Part shown: positions 1 through 5,486 of the stretch, in pieces
How positions within the stretch are numbered: the stretch's first letter is position 1
Layout of the letters: every line of letters starts with the position of its first letter
Virus record (IMG/VR): IMGVR_UViG_3300044492_000058
Location: 1-35,223 of that record
DNA: 35,223 nucleotides
Origin: a virus
Direction: 5' to 3' (one strand)
Made by a program: the position numbers and the translations under genes
Notes under the pieces: model-generated
Databases searched by the model: none
Told to the model about the DNA's origin: nothing
What the model saw: only the letters and a program-made list of their open reading frames with translations

Positions 1-198
1 CCTAACTAGTCGCGGACTAGCAGAAGGAATAAGCGCCAATTTTTGTTCCGTAGATAGGGACGAAAAGGGTATTGCAGTCTGATTTGGCCCTAGATAATCC
101 TGCAATTGCTTAAGTAGTGCAACATCGGACTCCAAGATGGTGCGACGCTCGCGCTTGCCCATAGTGGCACCATTTGTGCCACCGTTAGTGTGAGACAT
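1..198 (-). CDS. Unknown leftward phage gene, 3' end beyond the left edge
   Basis: An open frame runs from ATG at 198 leftward through position 1 without a stop, giving 66 codons of a protein truncated by the window. A second ATG at 204 is possible, but the AAAGGA ribosome-binding sequence (205-211) is spaced correctly (6 bases) only for 198. The visible part has a Gly/Thr/Asn-rich start, a basic KRERR patch at about residues 15-19 and a helical stretch rich in Leu, Gln and Asp. I do not recognise the family. It is divergent from the rightward early genes, and the gap between them carries operator-like palindromes, so it may start a leftward operon (inference). Confidence 0.6.
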   Translation of the reverse strand, partial: MSHTNGGTNGATMGKRERRTILESDVALLKQLQDYLGPNQTAIPFSSLSTEQKLALIPSASPRLVR

Positions 199-307
199 AT
201 TCATTCCTTTCACAGATCAAACCGCCTAATCGTTGGCGAACCATTAACCTAGCAATTCGCCACCAAATTTACAAGCTACTAAAATTTCCTTCCGCATACG
301 CACCATT

Positions 308-431
308 CACGCCAGGAGTGTCATTCTCTTATCAGTTTGATCTACCACCGATCTATTACTAATCACGATATAACGCTAGCGATCCGTTACCAAATAAGCT
401 ATTGCGCTAGTGGATTATTCCTCCTGGCGTG
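308..431. repeat. 11-bp inverted repeat pair flanking ~100 bases
   Basis: CACGCCAGGAG at 308-318 is exactly inverted as CTCCTGGCGTG at 421-431. Both arms contain the genome-wide octamer GCCAGGAG/CTCCTGGC, and each is followed closely by TGTCATT. The arms are about 100 bases apart, so they look more like paired protein sites or a large stem than a simple terminator. Confidence 0.6.
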
Positions 432-465
432 TCATTGCCTGATCCGACTAGTCGCATTTCGGTCC

Positions 466-517
466 TAGTCTCAGTTCTGAGAACTGAGAATCGTCTCATG
501 GGTTGAGACTAGTCTCA
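466..517. promoter_or_regulatory. Cluster of GTCTCA/TGAGAC palindromes, possible operators
   Basis: Three dyads lie side by side: two 9-base arms CTCAGTTCT / AGAACTGAG around a central G at 470-488, GTCTCA / TGAGAC at 493-509, and the perfect 14-bp palindrome TGAGACTAGTCTCA at 504-517. They share the half-site (A/C)GTCTCA. Several near-identical dyads in a divergent intergenic region are typical of a phage repressor/Cro operator. The protein that would bind is not identified in the window. Confidence 0.45.
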
Positions 518-615
518 TCACAACCCTAGGTAGAGTGGGCTTACAACCCCAAAATGAGAACAAACGTGAACAAACCTTGGGACGATAGATGACACCAGAA
601 AACCCCTAGAACCGC

Positions 616-833
616 CCTAGCGCCATCCTAGGCGCCTTAGCGTGCATCTTAGCCCTAGCTGTCCCAAGCTGGCCCTAGGGTTGACAGGCTAGGGATCGGT
701 GGGCAAGCTGGCGTTGCCAGCTTGGGCCAAGGGCCAGTGCCCGCGATCTAGAGCCATCCCTAGGGCCATCGGCTGGCAACCCCGCACAATGGGCCATCCC
801 AAGGGCCAACCCGCCTAGCGCCATCCTAGGCGC
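616..833. repeat. GC-rich, CTAG-rich stretch with a 20-bp direct repeat
   Basis: A 20-base sequence beginning CCTAGCGCCATCC occurs identically at 616-635 and 814-833, and each copy is itself partly palindromic. Between them are a perfect hairpin with CAAGCTGGC / GCCAGCTTG arms (704-724) and many copies of CCCTAGGG, GGGCCA and GCCATCCC. The stretch has no gene and is clearly richer in G+C than its neighbours. A replication origin, a packaging site or a regulatory RNA are all possible. Nothing visible decides between them. Confidence 0.5.
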
Positions 834-837
834 TAGT

Positions 838-887
838 GATCACGCGTTCGTGATCGACAAAGTGTTTTATGGTGCCAGAAAACACTT
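838..887. repeat. Two adjacent perfect hairpins
   Basis: GATCACG (838-844) pairs with CGTGATC (849-855) over a 4-base loop. AAGTGTTTT (860-868) pairs with AAAACACTT (879-887) over a 10-base loop. They lie immediately upstream of the proposed early promoter and could be protein-binding dyads or terminators of upstream transcription. There is no U-tract after the second hairpin. Confidence 0.45.
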
Positions 888-914
888 GTAAGCCCGCCAC
901 TAGCCGGCTATATC
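886..914 (+). promoter_or_regulatory. Possible sigma-70-like early promoter
   Basis: TTGTAA (886-891) and TATATC (909-914) are separated by exactly 17 bases. Each box matches four of six consensus positions. Transcription from here would start at about 921 and give a leader of about 215 bases that includes the strong hairpins at 1049-1114 before the first early gene. The match is weak, so this is only a candidate. Confidence 0.3.
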
Positions 915-1048
915 TTAGTTCAAGAAAAGCGAGACGAAAAGAAAAGGCCGAGCTAAACGCTCATTAGGACAGACACGAGGGTTCAAGTCCCCTCCCAATG
1001 GTCGCCGTTTGGTTGCGATCTTAGAAAAGAACTAAAAGCTTATGTTTA

Positions 1049-1114
1049 CCAGACCAGCTACCCGGCAAGCCGCAAGGTTTGCCGGGTAGCTGGTCTGGCC
1101 AGCATACGCTGGCC
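1049..1114 (+). promoter_or_regulatory. Leader with 20-bp perfect hairpin plus a second hairpin
   Basis: Bases 1049-1068 are the exact reverse complement of 1079-1098 (20 bp, 10-base loop). A second stem, GGCCAGC / GCTGGCC with loop ATAC, follows at 1097-1114 and shares two bases with the first, so the two may compete or stack. The structure ends 21 bases before the first early start codon, so it probably belongs to the leader RNA of the early operon. It could act in RNA stability, RNase III processing or attenuation (inference). Confidence 0.5.
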
Positions 1115-1135
1115 CAACCTAATGGAGTATATACA

Positions 1136-1369
1136 ATGGCACGCTATGACATTACCACAGTTGCTAGCCTACGTTGCGCGGTTAAAATGGCGAAAGCCAT
1201 TTACGTTCTGCCAAGATTTGGCACTAGTGAGCTATGGCTGAAAATCACTAAGGCGGAAGCAAGCAAGCTAATTGCTTGCTATGCTGATAGTGACACTCCG
1301 GAACACTGCGAAATGTTCGCTGGCACATTCGGCACAATGACCAATGGCGGAACACTTTACCTTGGATAG
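1136..1369 (+). CDS. Small conserved phage early protein, unknown function
   Basis: The 77-residue product begins MARYDITT and has the segment YVLPRFGTSELWLKITK at about residues 24-40, a pattern seen in small phage proteins of unknown role. The ATG at 1136 is chosen because GGAG lies nine bases upstream in a leader ending GTATATACA, the same arrangement found before the gene at 4403. A longer frame to 1079 would run through the leader hairpin and lacks a ribosome-binding site. It is the first gene of the rightward early series and is followed directly by hairpin cassette 1. Confidence 0.65.
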   Translation: MARYDITTVASLRCAVKMAKAIYVLPRFGTSELWLKITKAEASKLIACYADSDTPEHCEMFAGTFGTMTNGGTLYLG

Positions 1370-1431
1370 CTTGCTTTTCTGGTAGCATCTAGCTTGCTAG
1401 ATGCGGCCACAAGCGCAAGCTTGGCACTACC
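1369..1431 (+). repeat. Intergenic hairpin cassette 1
   Basis: This copy of the recurring early-region cassette has the left flank GCTTGCTTTT directly at the stop codon, a hairpin with arms GCATCTAGC (1385-1393) and GCTAGATGC (1396-1404), and the right flank AAGCGCAAGCTTGGCACTA. The flanks match the other copies, whereas the stem sequence does not. The flanking GCTTGC and GCAAGC can also pair with each other, closing an outer helix. Confidence 0.7.
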
Positions 1432-1454
1432 TAATCAAATGACAGGATAATGAA

Positions 1455-1673
1455 ATGGTAAAGATTATTGCTAGTGAAAGCTTCCCTAAGCAATGTGCAA
1501 CGGTAGCGTTTAGCGTTGTTCTACGGGATTTTGGGCCAAACAAACCGCATCGGTTCGTTACCCATTGCCGGAACGACGATGACGGTTCTCATTATTGGGG
1601 ACATTATTTTAACGATGAAAGTGAAGCGCGCGAGGATTTCACGTTGCGCGTCGCACGCTATAGGAAAGGATAA
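1455..1673 (+). CDS. Small phage early protein, unknown function
   Basis: The product is 72 residues. Its central part (PHRFVTHCRNDDDGSHYWGHYF, given here only as a pattern of aromatic and His residues around 31-52) resembles small phage proteins described only as hypothetical. Translation starts at ATG 1455 after an AGGA sequence. It follows cassette 1 and is separated by only four bases from the next gene, so the two are likely co-translated. No catalytic motif is seen. Confidence 0.6.
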   Translation: MVKIIASESFPKQCATVAFSVVLRDFGPNKPHRFVTHCRNDDDGSHYWGHYFNDESEAREDFTLRVARYRKG

Positions 1674-1677
1674 TACA

Positions 1678-1902
1678 ATGACAATTTCATTTACTGGGCC
1701 AGAGCAAGTTAACACATATACAATGCTGGTGATTAAATCCGCGATGAAGTTTTACCTTAACTCAGGTGGTATGAAAGTAAACCGGGCTTATACGCCAACG
1801 AATATGTTGCGTGCGGCTGGCGGATTTACTGGCAAGATTTACAAGCGCAATCAAATGCCGCAAGCCATTGCCGATTTGGAAAACTTGCTAGCCACTAATT
1901 AG
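1678..1902 (+). CDS. Small phage early protein, unknown function
   Basis: The product is 74 residues starting MTISFTGPEQ at ATG 1678, just after AAAGGATAATACA. The frame is open further upstream, but that part overlaps the preceding gene and has no ribosome-binding site. The sequence is mildly basic with a Gly-rich middle (about residues 29-50) and a helical C-terminus. I do not recognise it. It is followed immediately by hairpin cassette 2. Confidence 0.6.
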   Translation: MTISFTGPEQVNTYTMLVIKSAMKFYLNSGGMKVNRAYTPTNMLRAAGGFTGKIYKRNQMPQAIADLENLLATN

Positions 1903-1971
1903 CTTGCTTTTCCCTAGGCTACTCCTGGCCCACGCCAGGAGTTAGCCTAGGCAAGCGCAAGCTTGGCACTA
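1902..1971 (+). repeat. Intergenic hairpin cassette 2
   Basis: The left flank GCTTGCTTTT is followed by a 17-bp stem with one bulged T. CCTAGGCTA (1913-1921) pairs with TAGCCTAGG (1943-1951), and CTCCTGGC (1922-1929) pairs with GCCAGGAG (1934-1941). The right flank GCAAGCGCAAGCTTGGCACTA then follows. The inner part of the stem is built from the dispersed octamer. Confidence 0.7.
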
Positions 1972-1995
1972 CCTAAACAATGAAAGGCTAACACA

Positions 1996-2178
1996 ATGTC
2001 ACGCAAAGATTTCAATTTGATCGCGCAAGCTTTCTATCAGACTAAGCCACTAGCTGATTGCGACACTAATCGTTCGCAGCAATGGTGGGATGATGTGCGG
2101 AATGTAGCTTATGCATTGCGCGAAACTAATCCGCGTTTTGATGTGTCACGTTTCCTAGCAGCTTGCGGAAAGGAATAA
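1996..2178 (+). CDS. Small conserved phage protein (NPRFDxxRFLxACG type)
   Basis: The 60-residue product ends with NPRFDVSRFLAACGKE, a C-terminal pattern common in small phage and prophage proteins of unknown role. A run with two Trp (QQWWDDV, about residues 29-35) precedes it. The start at 1996 follows GAAAGG with good spacing. The stop is five bases before the next start. The function is not known, and I rely only on this recurring pattern. Confidence 0.65.
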   Translation: MSRKDFNLIAQAFYQTKPLADCDTNRSQQWWDDVRNVAYALRETNPRFDVSRFLAACGKE

Positions 2179-2183
2179 CGCCA

Positions 2184-2447
2184 ATGCTAAATGATCATGA
2201 TATGCGAACGTTTCGCCAGACTGCTAAGGCGGTAATTATGCACAATCAGCATTTTGCCGATATTGAGCTAGACAGCTTATTGTTCCTTATGGAGTGCGAC
2301 GCGCAGAAGCTTATGCAACATGCGCGCGACACTGGCCACAACGGCTACCTGTCAACCCGTGGCTATGTGCTTACCGCATATACAAACCATGCTGACAAGC
2401 TTTGCGTATACGCAAGCGTGTCAGCTAGCTTGTTTGATAAGGATTAG
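2184..2447 (+). CDS. Small phage early protein, unknown function
   Basis: The product is 87 residues starting MLNDHDMRTF. AAAGGA lies about 11 bases upstream, overlapping the end of the previous gene. A TTG further upstream at 2163 would overlap that gene more and is not preferred. The protein looks mixed alpha/beta with several His and Cys residues but no clear metal-binding pattern. It is followed by hairpin cassette 3. Confidence 0.6.
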   Translation: MLNDHDMRTFRQTAKAVIMHNQHFADIELDSLLFLMECDAQKLMQHARDTGHNGYLSTRGYVLTAYTNHADKLCVYASVSASLFDKD

Positions 2448-2503
2448 CTTGCTTTTCTGATAGTAGCCTAGGCCACTAGGCTACCGTCACAAGCGCAAGC
2501 TTG
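2447..2503 (+). repeat. Intergenic hairpin cassette 3
   Basis: The left flank GCTTGCTTTT begins in the stop codon of the preceding gene. The stem pairs GTAGCCTAG (2463-2471) with CTAGGCTAC (2476-2484), and the right flank is CAAGCGCAAGCTTG. The stem sequence differs from the other cassettes while the flanks are kept. Confidence 0.7.
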
Positions 2504-2534
2504 AATACGTCAATATATACAAAGGAATAGACCA

Positions 2535-3140
2535 ATGGATAATGACATTAAAGCTTTGACGGATGCAATGCCAACCCTTCCGGCTAGATCGCAGGAATTC
2601 GCGCGTTCACTACTGGCACAAGCTGCGGATCGCGGATTAAGCGAAAAGCAAATGTTTTGGGTACGCAAACTAGTAGCCGATGCAAACAAGCCCAAGGAAA
2701 ACACTAGCGTTAACCTAGGGGATTTTTCTGGCGTAATTGAATTGTTTAAGAACGCCAGTGAACGCCTAAAACATCCCAAGGTTAGGCTACAATTGGCCGA
2801 TGGTTCGCCAGTAGCACTTTCCGTTGCTGGCACTAATGCACGCTTTCCTGGCACAGTGAATGTGACCGATGGCAAGCCATTTGGTTCCGCCATTTGGTAT
2901 GGCCGGGTTGACACTAGTGGCAAGTGGGATATATCCGGCAAGGTTGATATGGCAACGGCTACTGCCCTTACCGCCTTGCTGGCGAATTTCGCTGCTAATC
3001 CTGCCAAGGTTGCCAGCGCCTATGGCAAAGCCACAGGTAGCTGTTGCTTCTGTGCTCGCGAGCTTACAGACCAGCGCAGTGTATCAGTAGGCTATGGCCC
3101 AATTTGTGCCGATAAATTTTCATTGCCTTGGGGGAACTAA
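2535..3140 (+). CDS. DUF6011-like protein with C-terminal zinc-binding motif
   Basis: At 201 residues this is the largest protein of the first early block. Its C-terminal part (about 168-200) contains CCFCARELTDQRSVSVGYGP followed by IC: a CxxC...C arrangement typical of the DUF6011 family, which probably binds zinc. The N-terminal half is helical, and the middle (about 75-125) looks like a beta-rich domain. The family is widespread in phages and actinobacterial genomes, but its biochemical role is unknown. The start at 2535 follows AAAGGAATAGACCA. A degenerate hairpin cassette follows. Confidence 0.75.
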   Translation: MDNDIKALTDAMPTLPARSQEFARSLLAQAADRGLSEKQMFWVRKLVADANKPKENTSVNLGDFSGVIELFKNASERLKHPKVRLQLADGSPVALSVAGTNARFPGTVNVTDGKPFGSAIWYGRVDTSGKWDISGKVDMATATALTALLANFAANPAKVASAYGKATGSCCFCARELTDQRSVSVGYGPICADKFSLPWGN

Positions 3141-3200
3141 TAGCTTGCTCTTATGACAGCTACCTAGCTAGCTAGGTAGCTATCACCAGCGCACGCTGGC
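3140..3200 (+). repeat. Diverged hairpin cassette 4 (24-bp palindrome)
   Basis: AGCTTGCTCTT resembles the left flank of the other cassettes. It is followed by a perfect 24-bp palindrome at 3158-3181, made largely of repeated CTAG, and by a small stem CCAGCG / CGCTGG. The usual right flank is missing, so this copy is either degenerate or a variant. Confidence 0.55.
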
Positions 3201-3246
3201 CTAGCATCCTGCTAGCGTTTACCTAACCGATGAAAGGCTATTCCGA

Positions 3247-3498
3247 ATGTTCAACGATCTAGAAATGTATCTGTATCGCAATCATACCTTTGTGGTTGGC
3301 GGTAGCGGCCGAGTGTTCATACACGCTGGCCAGACCATAGACGCGCCACTGGTAGCCGAAGCGGCTAGCATCGATGCGGCTATGCTGGCAGTAGATGCCA
3401 TCAAAGCTGGCCAGGATGGAATGCCAGCTTTCAGCCTGCTAGTGGCCCTTGGCCTACTGGCACAGGCTGGCAAGGGCCAGGATGCGGCCCACCATTAG
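3247..3498 (+). CDS. Small phage early protein, unknown function
   Basis: The product is 83 residues. An N-terminal beta-like part (YRNHTFVVGGSGRVFIHAG) is followed by an Ala-rich helical C-terminal half (about 33-78). There is no signal peptide, since the hydrophobic Ala/Leu stretch is internal and amphipathic. ATG 3247 follows GAAAGG. No family is recognised. Confidence 0.55.
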   Translation: MFNDLEMYLYRNHTFVVGGSGRVFIHAGQTIDAPLVAEAASIDAAMLAVDAIKAGQDGMPAFSLLVALGLLAQAGKGQDAAHH

Positions 3499-3513
3499 GA
3501 CCACATCAACGCC

Positions 3514-3542
3514 AACCCGCCTAGGAGCGTCCTAGGCGGGTT
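3514..3542 (+). terminator. 13-bp perfect hairpin after the 3247 gene
   Basis: AACCCGCCTAGGA (3514-3526) pairs perfectly with 3530-3542 over a GCG loop. Only TTT follows, so the U-tract of a classical intrinsic terminator is very short. It may be a weak terminator or an RNA-stabilising stem. The rest of 3499-3664 has no gene but more CCTAGG-type palindromes. Confidence 0.4.
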
Positions 3543-3664
3543 TGGAGGGTTGGCCGCGCCTACCCTACCAGCCCCTAGGCCAGACGCCGTGTGGGACCAT
3601 CCTAGGCGGCCCATCGTTCGCCTAGGCTACCAGTAGATCACCATAAACAAGGAAACCTAACCAA

Positions 3665-3871
3665 ATGGCTTATGTGTCTCCCAATTTCGCCACTAAGAAA
3701 GCCCTTAAGGATGCTTTGGCCAGTGGCCAGACCATAGAAGTTTTCCAACCCGGCTTAGGTAGCGTGCCAACTAATGGCCGCATTGCACTAGAGGGGCCGC
3801 ATTACCCGAAGCCGCACAAGTGGTATGCGGAAGCAATGATGGAGAACGGAAAGCTAGTCAAAGTGAAGTAG
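3665..3871 (+). CDS. Small conserved phage protein (EGPHYPKPHKWYA type)
   Basis: The 68-residue product starts MAYVSPNFATKKALK and carries EGPHYPKPHKWYAEA at about residues 43-57 and a Lys/Val-rich end. Small phage proteins with this YVSPNF...PHYPKPHxWYA pattern are common and have no known function. ATG 3665 follows AAGGAAACC. Hairpin cassette 5 begins at its stop codon. Confidence 0.7.
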   Translation: MAYVSPNFATKKALKDALASGQTIEVFQPGLGSVPTNGRIALEGPHYPKPHKWYAEAMMENGKLVKVK

Positions 3872-3938
3872 CTTGCTTTTACCTATGGTTCTCCTGGCGT
3901 ACGCCAGGAGCTACCATAGGCAAGCGCAAGCTTGGGAC
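3871..3938 (+). repeat. Intergenic hairpin cassette 5
   Basis: The left flank GCTTGCTTTT precedes a long stem. CCTATGGT (3882-3889) pairs with ACCATAGG (3913-3920), around an inner perfect 20-bp palindrome (3891-3910) built from CTCCTGGC and GCCAGGAG. The right flank GCAAGCGCAAGCTTGGGACTA follows. It is the clearest example of a cassette whose stem incorporates the dispersed octamer in both orientations. Confidence 0.7.
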
Positions 3939-3959
3939 TAAACAACTAGGGAATATACA

Positions 3960-4166
3960 ATGGCACAAGTTACACAAGATACCTTGCGGCTGGAAATTCT
4001 AACGGAAGCGCGCGACCAATATCGGAAAGCGCGTAATATGCGCCATGCTACCAGCGCAGAATGTTCATTGCTTTCGCTTAAGATTGCAGAGTGTGAAGCA
4101 ATGATGGAAGAAATGCTACATCCCGCGCCTACTAGACGGGATTATTCAATCGATTGGAGCGCGTAA
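3960..4166 (+). CDS. Small helical early protein, unknown function
   Basis: The product is 68 residues, strongly helical, rich in Ala, Glu, Arg and Met, with a probable short coiled coil over residues 8-50. The leader is AGGGAATATACA before ATG 3960, close to the leader of the genes at 1136 and 4403. Its stop overlaps the next start by one base (TAATG), so translation is probably coupled. Confidence 0.6.
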   Translation: MAQVTQDTLRLEILTEARDQYRKARNMRHATSAECSLLSLKIAECEAMMEEMLHPAPTRRDYSIDWSA

Positions 4167-4324
4167 TGACAGGCACTGCTAAGGAAAGAACGGAAGGTAA
4201 GCGAATCCGCAAAGATCGCGCGATTAAGAAATTGCGTGGCCAATTTGAAGGCGTACGGCAGCAAATGATCCGCGATGAAGTTAATGCAAAGCGTAAACAA
4301 CTAATGGACAAGATGAAAAGTTAA
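4166..4324 (+). CDS. Small, very basic helical protein, unknown function
   Basis: This 52-residue gene starts at ATG 4166 inside the TAATG junction, with GGAG nine bases upstream, and stops at 4324. The product is dominated by Lys and Arg (segments KRIRKDRAIKK and AKRKQLMDKMK), so it could bind nucleic acid (inference). Hairpin cassette 6 starts directly at the stop codon, as it does for the other early genes, which supports the gene being real. Confidence 0.6.
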   Translation: MTGTAKERTEGKRIRKDRAIKKLRGQFEGVRQQMIRDEVNAKRKQLMDKMKS

Positions 4325-4388
4325 CTTGCTTTTACCATACTACCCTAGCTTGCTAGGGTAGCGTGGCAAGCGCAAGCTTGGCACTACA
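4322..4388 (+). repeat. Intergenic hairpin cassette 6
   Basis: ACTTGCTTTT, the perfect stem CTACCCTAGC (4340-4349) / GCTAGGGTAG (4352-4361), and then GGCAAGCGCAAGCTTGGCACTA. The flanks match cassettes 1, 2 and 5 and the stem is again unique. Confidence 0.7.
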
Positions 4389-4402
4389 ATGGAGTATATA
4401 CA

Positions 4403-4606
4403 ATGGAATTGATTGACGGAATAAAGCCACCACGCAAAATTACCCGGCAGGATGCTATTGCCAGAGTAATTGCGCTAGAGGATATGATCCACAATCTAGT
4501 CAAAGATTGTGACGTATCCGGACTAATTGATGCAGCTAATGCATTGGATAAGCTAATAGATAAACCACTAGATGCTGTATATACAGCTATTTGCGAGGGT
4601 AACTAA
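4403..4606 (+). CDS. Small early protein, related to the 4688 product
   Basis: The product is 67 residues and mostly helical. It contains IALEDMIHNLV (about residues 28-38), matching RLEDMMHKLV in the product of the gene at 4688, which suggests a shared origin. The leader GGAGTATATACA before ATG 4403 is nearly identical to that of the gene at 1136. The function is unknown. Confidence 0.6.
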   Translation: MELIDGIKPPRKITRQDAIARVIALEDMIHNLVKDCDVSGLIDAANALDKLIDKPLDAVYTAICEGN

Positions 4607-4624
4607 ACTAACAGATTGTTTTGA

Positions 4625-4674
4625 CCATTACAGCATGGCAACATGCTGTAGTGGCCAGCACAAGCTGGAAAGTG
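4625..4674 (+). repeat. Intergenic hairpin (diverged cassette)
   Basis: CCATTACAGCATG (4625-4637) pairs with 4642-4654 over a GCAA tetraloop (13 bp with one G-T pair). A short stem CCAGC / GCTGG follows. The conserved flanks of the other cassettes are absent. GCAA is a stable GNRA-type loop, which favours an RNA function. Confidence 0.5.
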
Positions 4675-4687
4675 GAAAGGAAACACA

Positions 4688-4888
4688 ATGTATATTGAAT
4701 CCCCAATTGAGCGTATCTTGCGACTAGAAGACATGATGCACAAACTCGTTGCTGATAAGCCCGATAAATTCACGCTTGCGTTGCAGCTTGCCGAGAAAAA
4801 CGGTAACGATACGTTTTTCTTTGAAAACCGTGAAATTGTGGTTGCTTATGGAAAGTATCTATTGCGTTACCTAAATGAAAGGTTGTAG
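4688..4888 (+). CDS. Small early protein, paralogue of 5316 and partly of 4403
   Basis: The product is 66 residues. Its N-terminal part shares LEDMMHKLV with the 4403 product. Its C-terminal part (NDTFFFENREIVVAYGKYLL, about residues 38-57) aligns with NETFVFEGNTFVIAYAVYLI of the 5316 product, so it looks like a small duplicated family. ATG 4688 follows GGAAAGGAAACACA, a good ribosome-binding site. The function is unknown. Confidence 0.6.
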   Translation: MYIESPIERILRLEDMMHKLVADKPDKFTLALQLAEKNGNDTFFFENREIVVAYGKYLLRYLNERL

Positions 4889-4892
4889 TAAA

Positions 4893-5252
4893 ATGCAACA
4901 ATGGTATGGCGTAAGTTATGGCAATGGCAACGATGGCGTAAGCCATTTTTCCCCCAATATCCTAGTATATACAGACGACCCTTGGACACTAGCTAGGGCT
5001 GCAATGATTTTTGAATTTAAGGATAGAGTATGGGCCAACGAAAACACTGATTTGGACCATAATGGCGACGAAATGGTATCGGCAACGATATATGAAGGGC
5101 CAGATGGTGAAACTGAATTCGGCGCAGCTTATATGATTGTAGAAGTGTTCCCCGTTAATGAAAGTGAGTATAATTGCACTAAATACGATAGTATATACGA
5201 AGCATTTGACGATGAAACTGTCAAACTAATTCAAGAGGGTATCGATACTTAA
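4893..5252 (+). CDS. Acidic early protein, unknown function
   Basis: The product is 119 residues, starts MQQWYGVSYG and is clearly acidic, with many Asp and Glu. The ATG at 4893 is preferred over an upstream in-frame codon at 4875 because GAAAGG sits about 11 bases before it and the longer version would overlap the previous gene. Small acidic early phage proteins are sometimes DNA mimics that inhibit host enzymes. That is only an idea here, since no family is recognised. A perfect inverted repeat follows the gene. Confidence 0.6.
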   Translation: MQQWYGVSYGNGNDGVSHFSPNILVYTDDPWTLARAAMIFEFKDRVWANENTDLDHNGDEMVSATIYEGPDGETEFGAAYMIVEVFPVNESEYNCTKYDSIYEAFDDETVKLIQEGIDT

Positions 5253-5260
5253 TCCAATCG

Positions 5261-5287
5261 ACTCCTGGCGGTCAATCCGCCAGGAGT
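5261..5287 (+). repeat. 11-bp perfect hairpin after the 4893 gene
   Basis: ACTCCTGGCGG (5261-5271) pairs with CCGCCAGGAGT (5277-5287) over TCAAT. Both arms are the dispersed octamer in opposite orientation. There is no U-tract after the stem, so intrinsic termination is unlikely. Confidence 0.6.
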
Positions 5288-5315
5288 ACAGTTCTTCTAT
5301 CGAAAGGAAAATAAA

Positions 5316-5486
5316 ATGTTGACAATATCTTGGGATCGCCCGATGCTAAATCGGTTTTCTAGCAAAGTAGAACGGCTACTAAAACAAGGTTGTGAACGGA
5401 ACGAAACGTTTGTTTTTGAGGGTAATACATTTGTTATTGCCTATGCAGTATATCTGATCGAATACCTAGAAGAAAGGATAAAATAA
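5316..5486 (+). CDS. Small early protein, paralogue of the 4688 product
   Basis: This 56-residue gene runs from ATG 5316 (after GAAAGGAAAATAAA) to a TAA that shares one base with the next ATG at 5486. Its C-terminal half aligns with that of the 4688 product (NETFVFEGNTF versus NDTFFFENREI, then IAYAVYLIEYLEER versus VAYGKYLLRYLNER). That alignment is the main reason to call it a real gene. The function is unknown. Confidence 0.6.
   Translation: MLTISWDRPMLNRFSSKVERLLKQGCERNETFVFEGNTFVIAYAVYLIEYLEERIK

Larger units (their letters stand above)
199..1135. other. Gene-free divergent control region
   Basis: About 940 bases between the leftward gene starting at 198 and the rightward gene starting at 1136 hold no convincing gene on either strand. 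From left to right the region contains an 11-bp inverted repeat (308-318 and 421-431), a cluster of GTCTCA/TGAGAC palindromes (466-517), a GC-rich stretch full of CTAG and CCTAGG (about 600-860), three hairpins (704-724, 838-855, 860-887), a weak sigma-70-like promoter (886-914), a tRNA T-arm-like hairpin (977-994) and a 20-bp leader hairpin (1049-1098). It is the natural place for divergent promoters, repressor operators and possibly an origin or packaging site. None of these roles is proven by sequence alone. Confidence 0.6.

Noticed and set aside
960-1010. tRNA gene
   Set aside because: Only a T-arm-like hairpin is present, with an 8-base loop; no matching acceptor stem, D-arm or anticodon arm can be drawn.
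1369-1431. Hairpin cassettes as intrinsic terminators
   Set aside because: The T-run lies before the stem, not after it, on the coding strand, and neither strand has a U-tract following the hairpin.
2510-3007. 165-codon - strand ORF opposite the DUF6011-like gene
   Set aside because: It is a mirror of a gene with a recognisable zinc motif and lies against the direction of the early operon.
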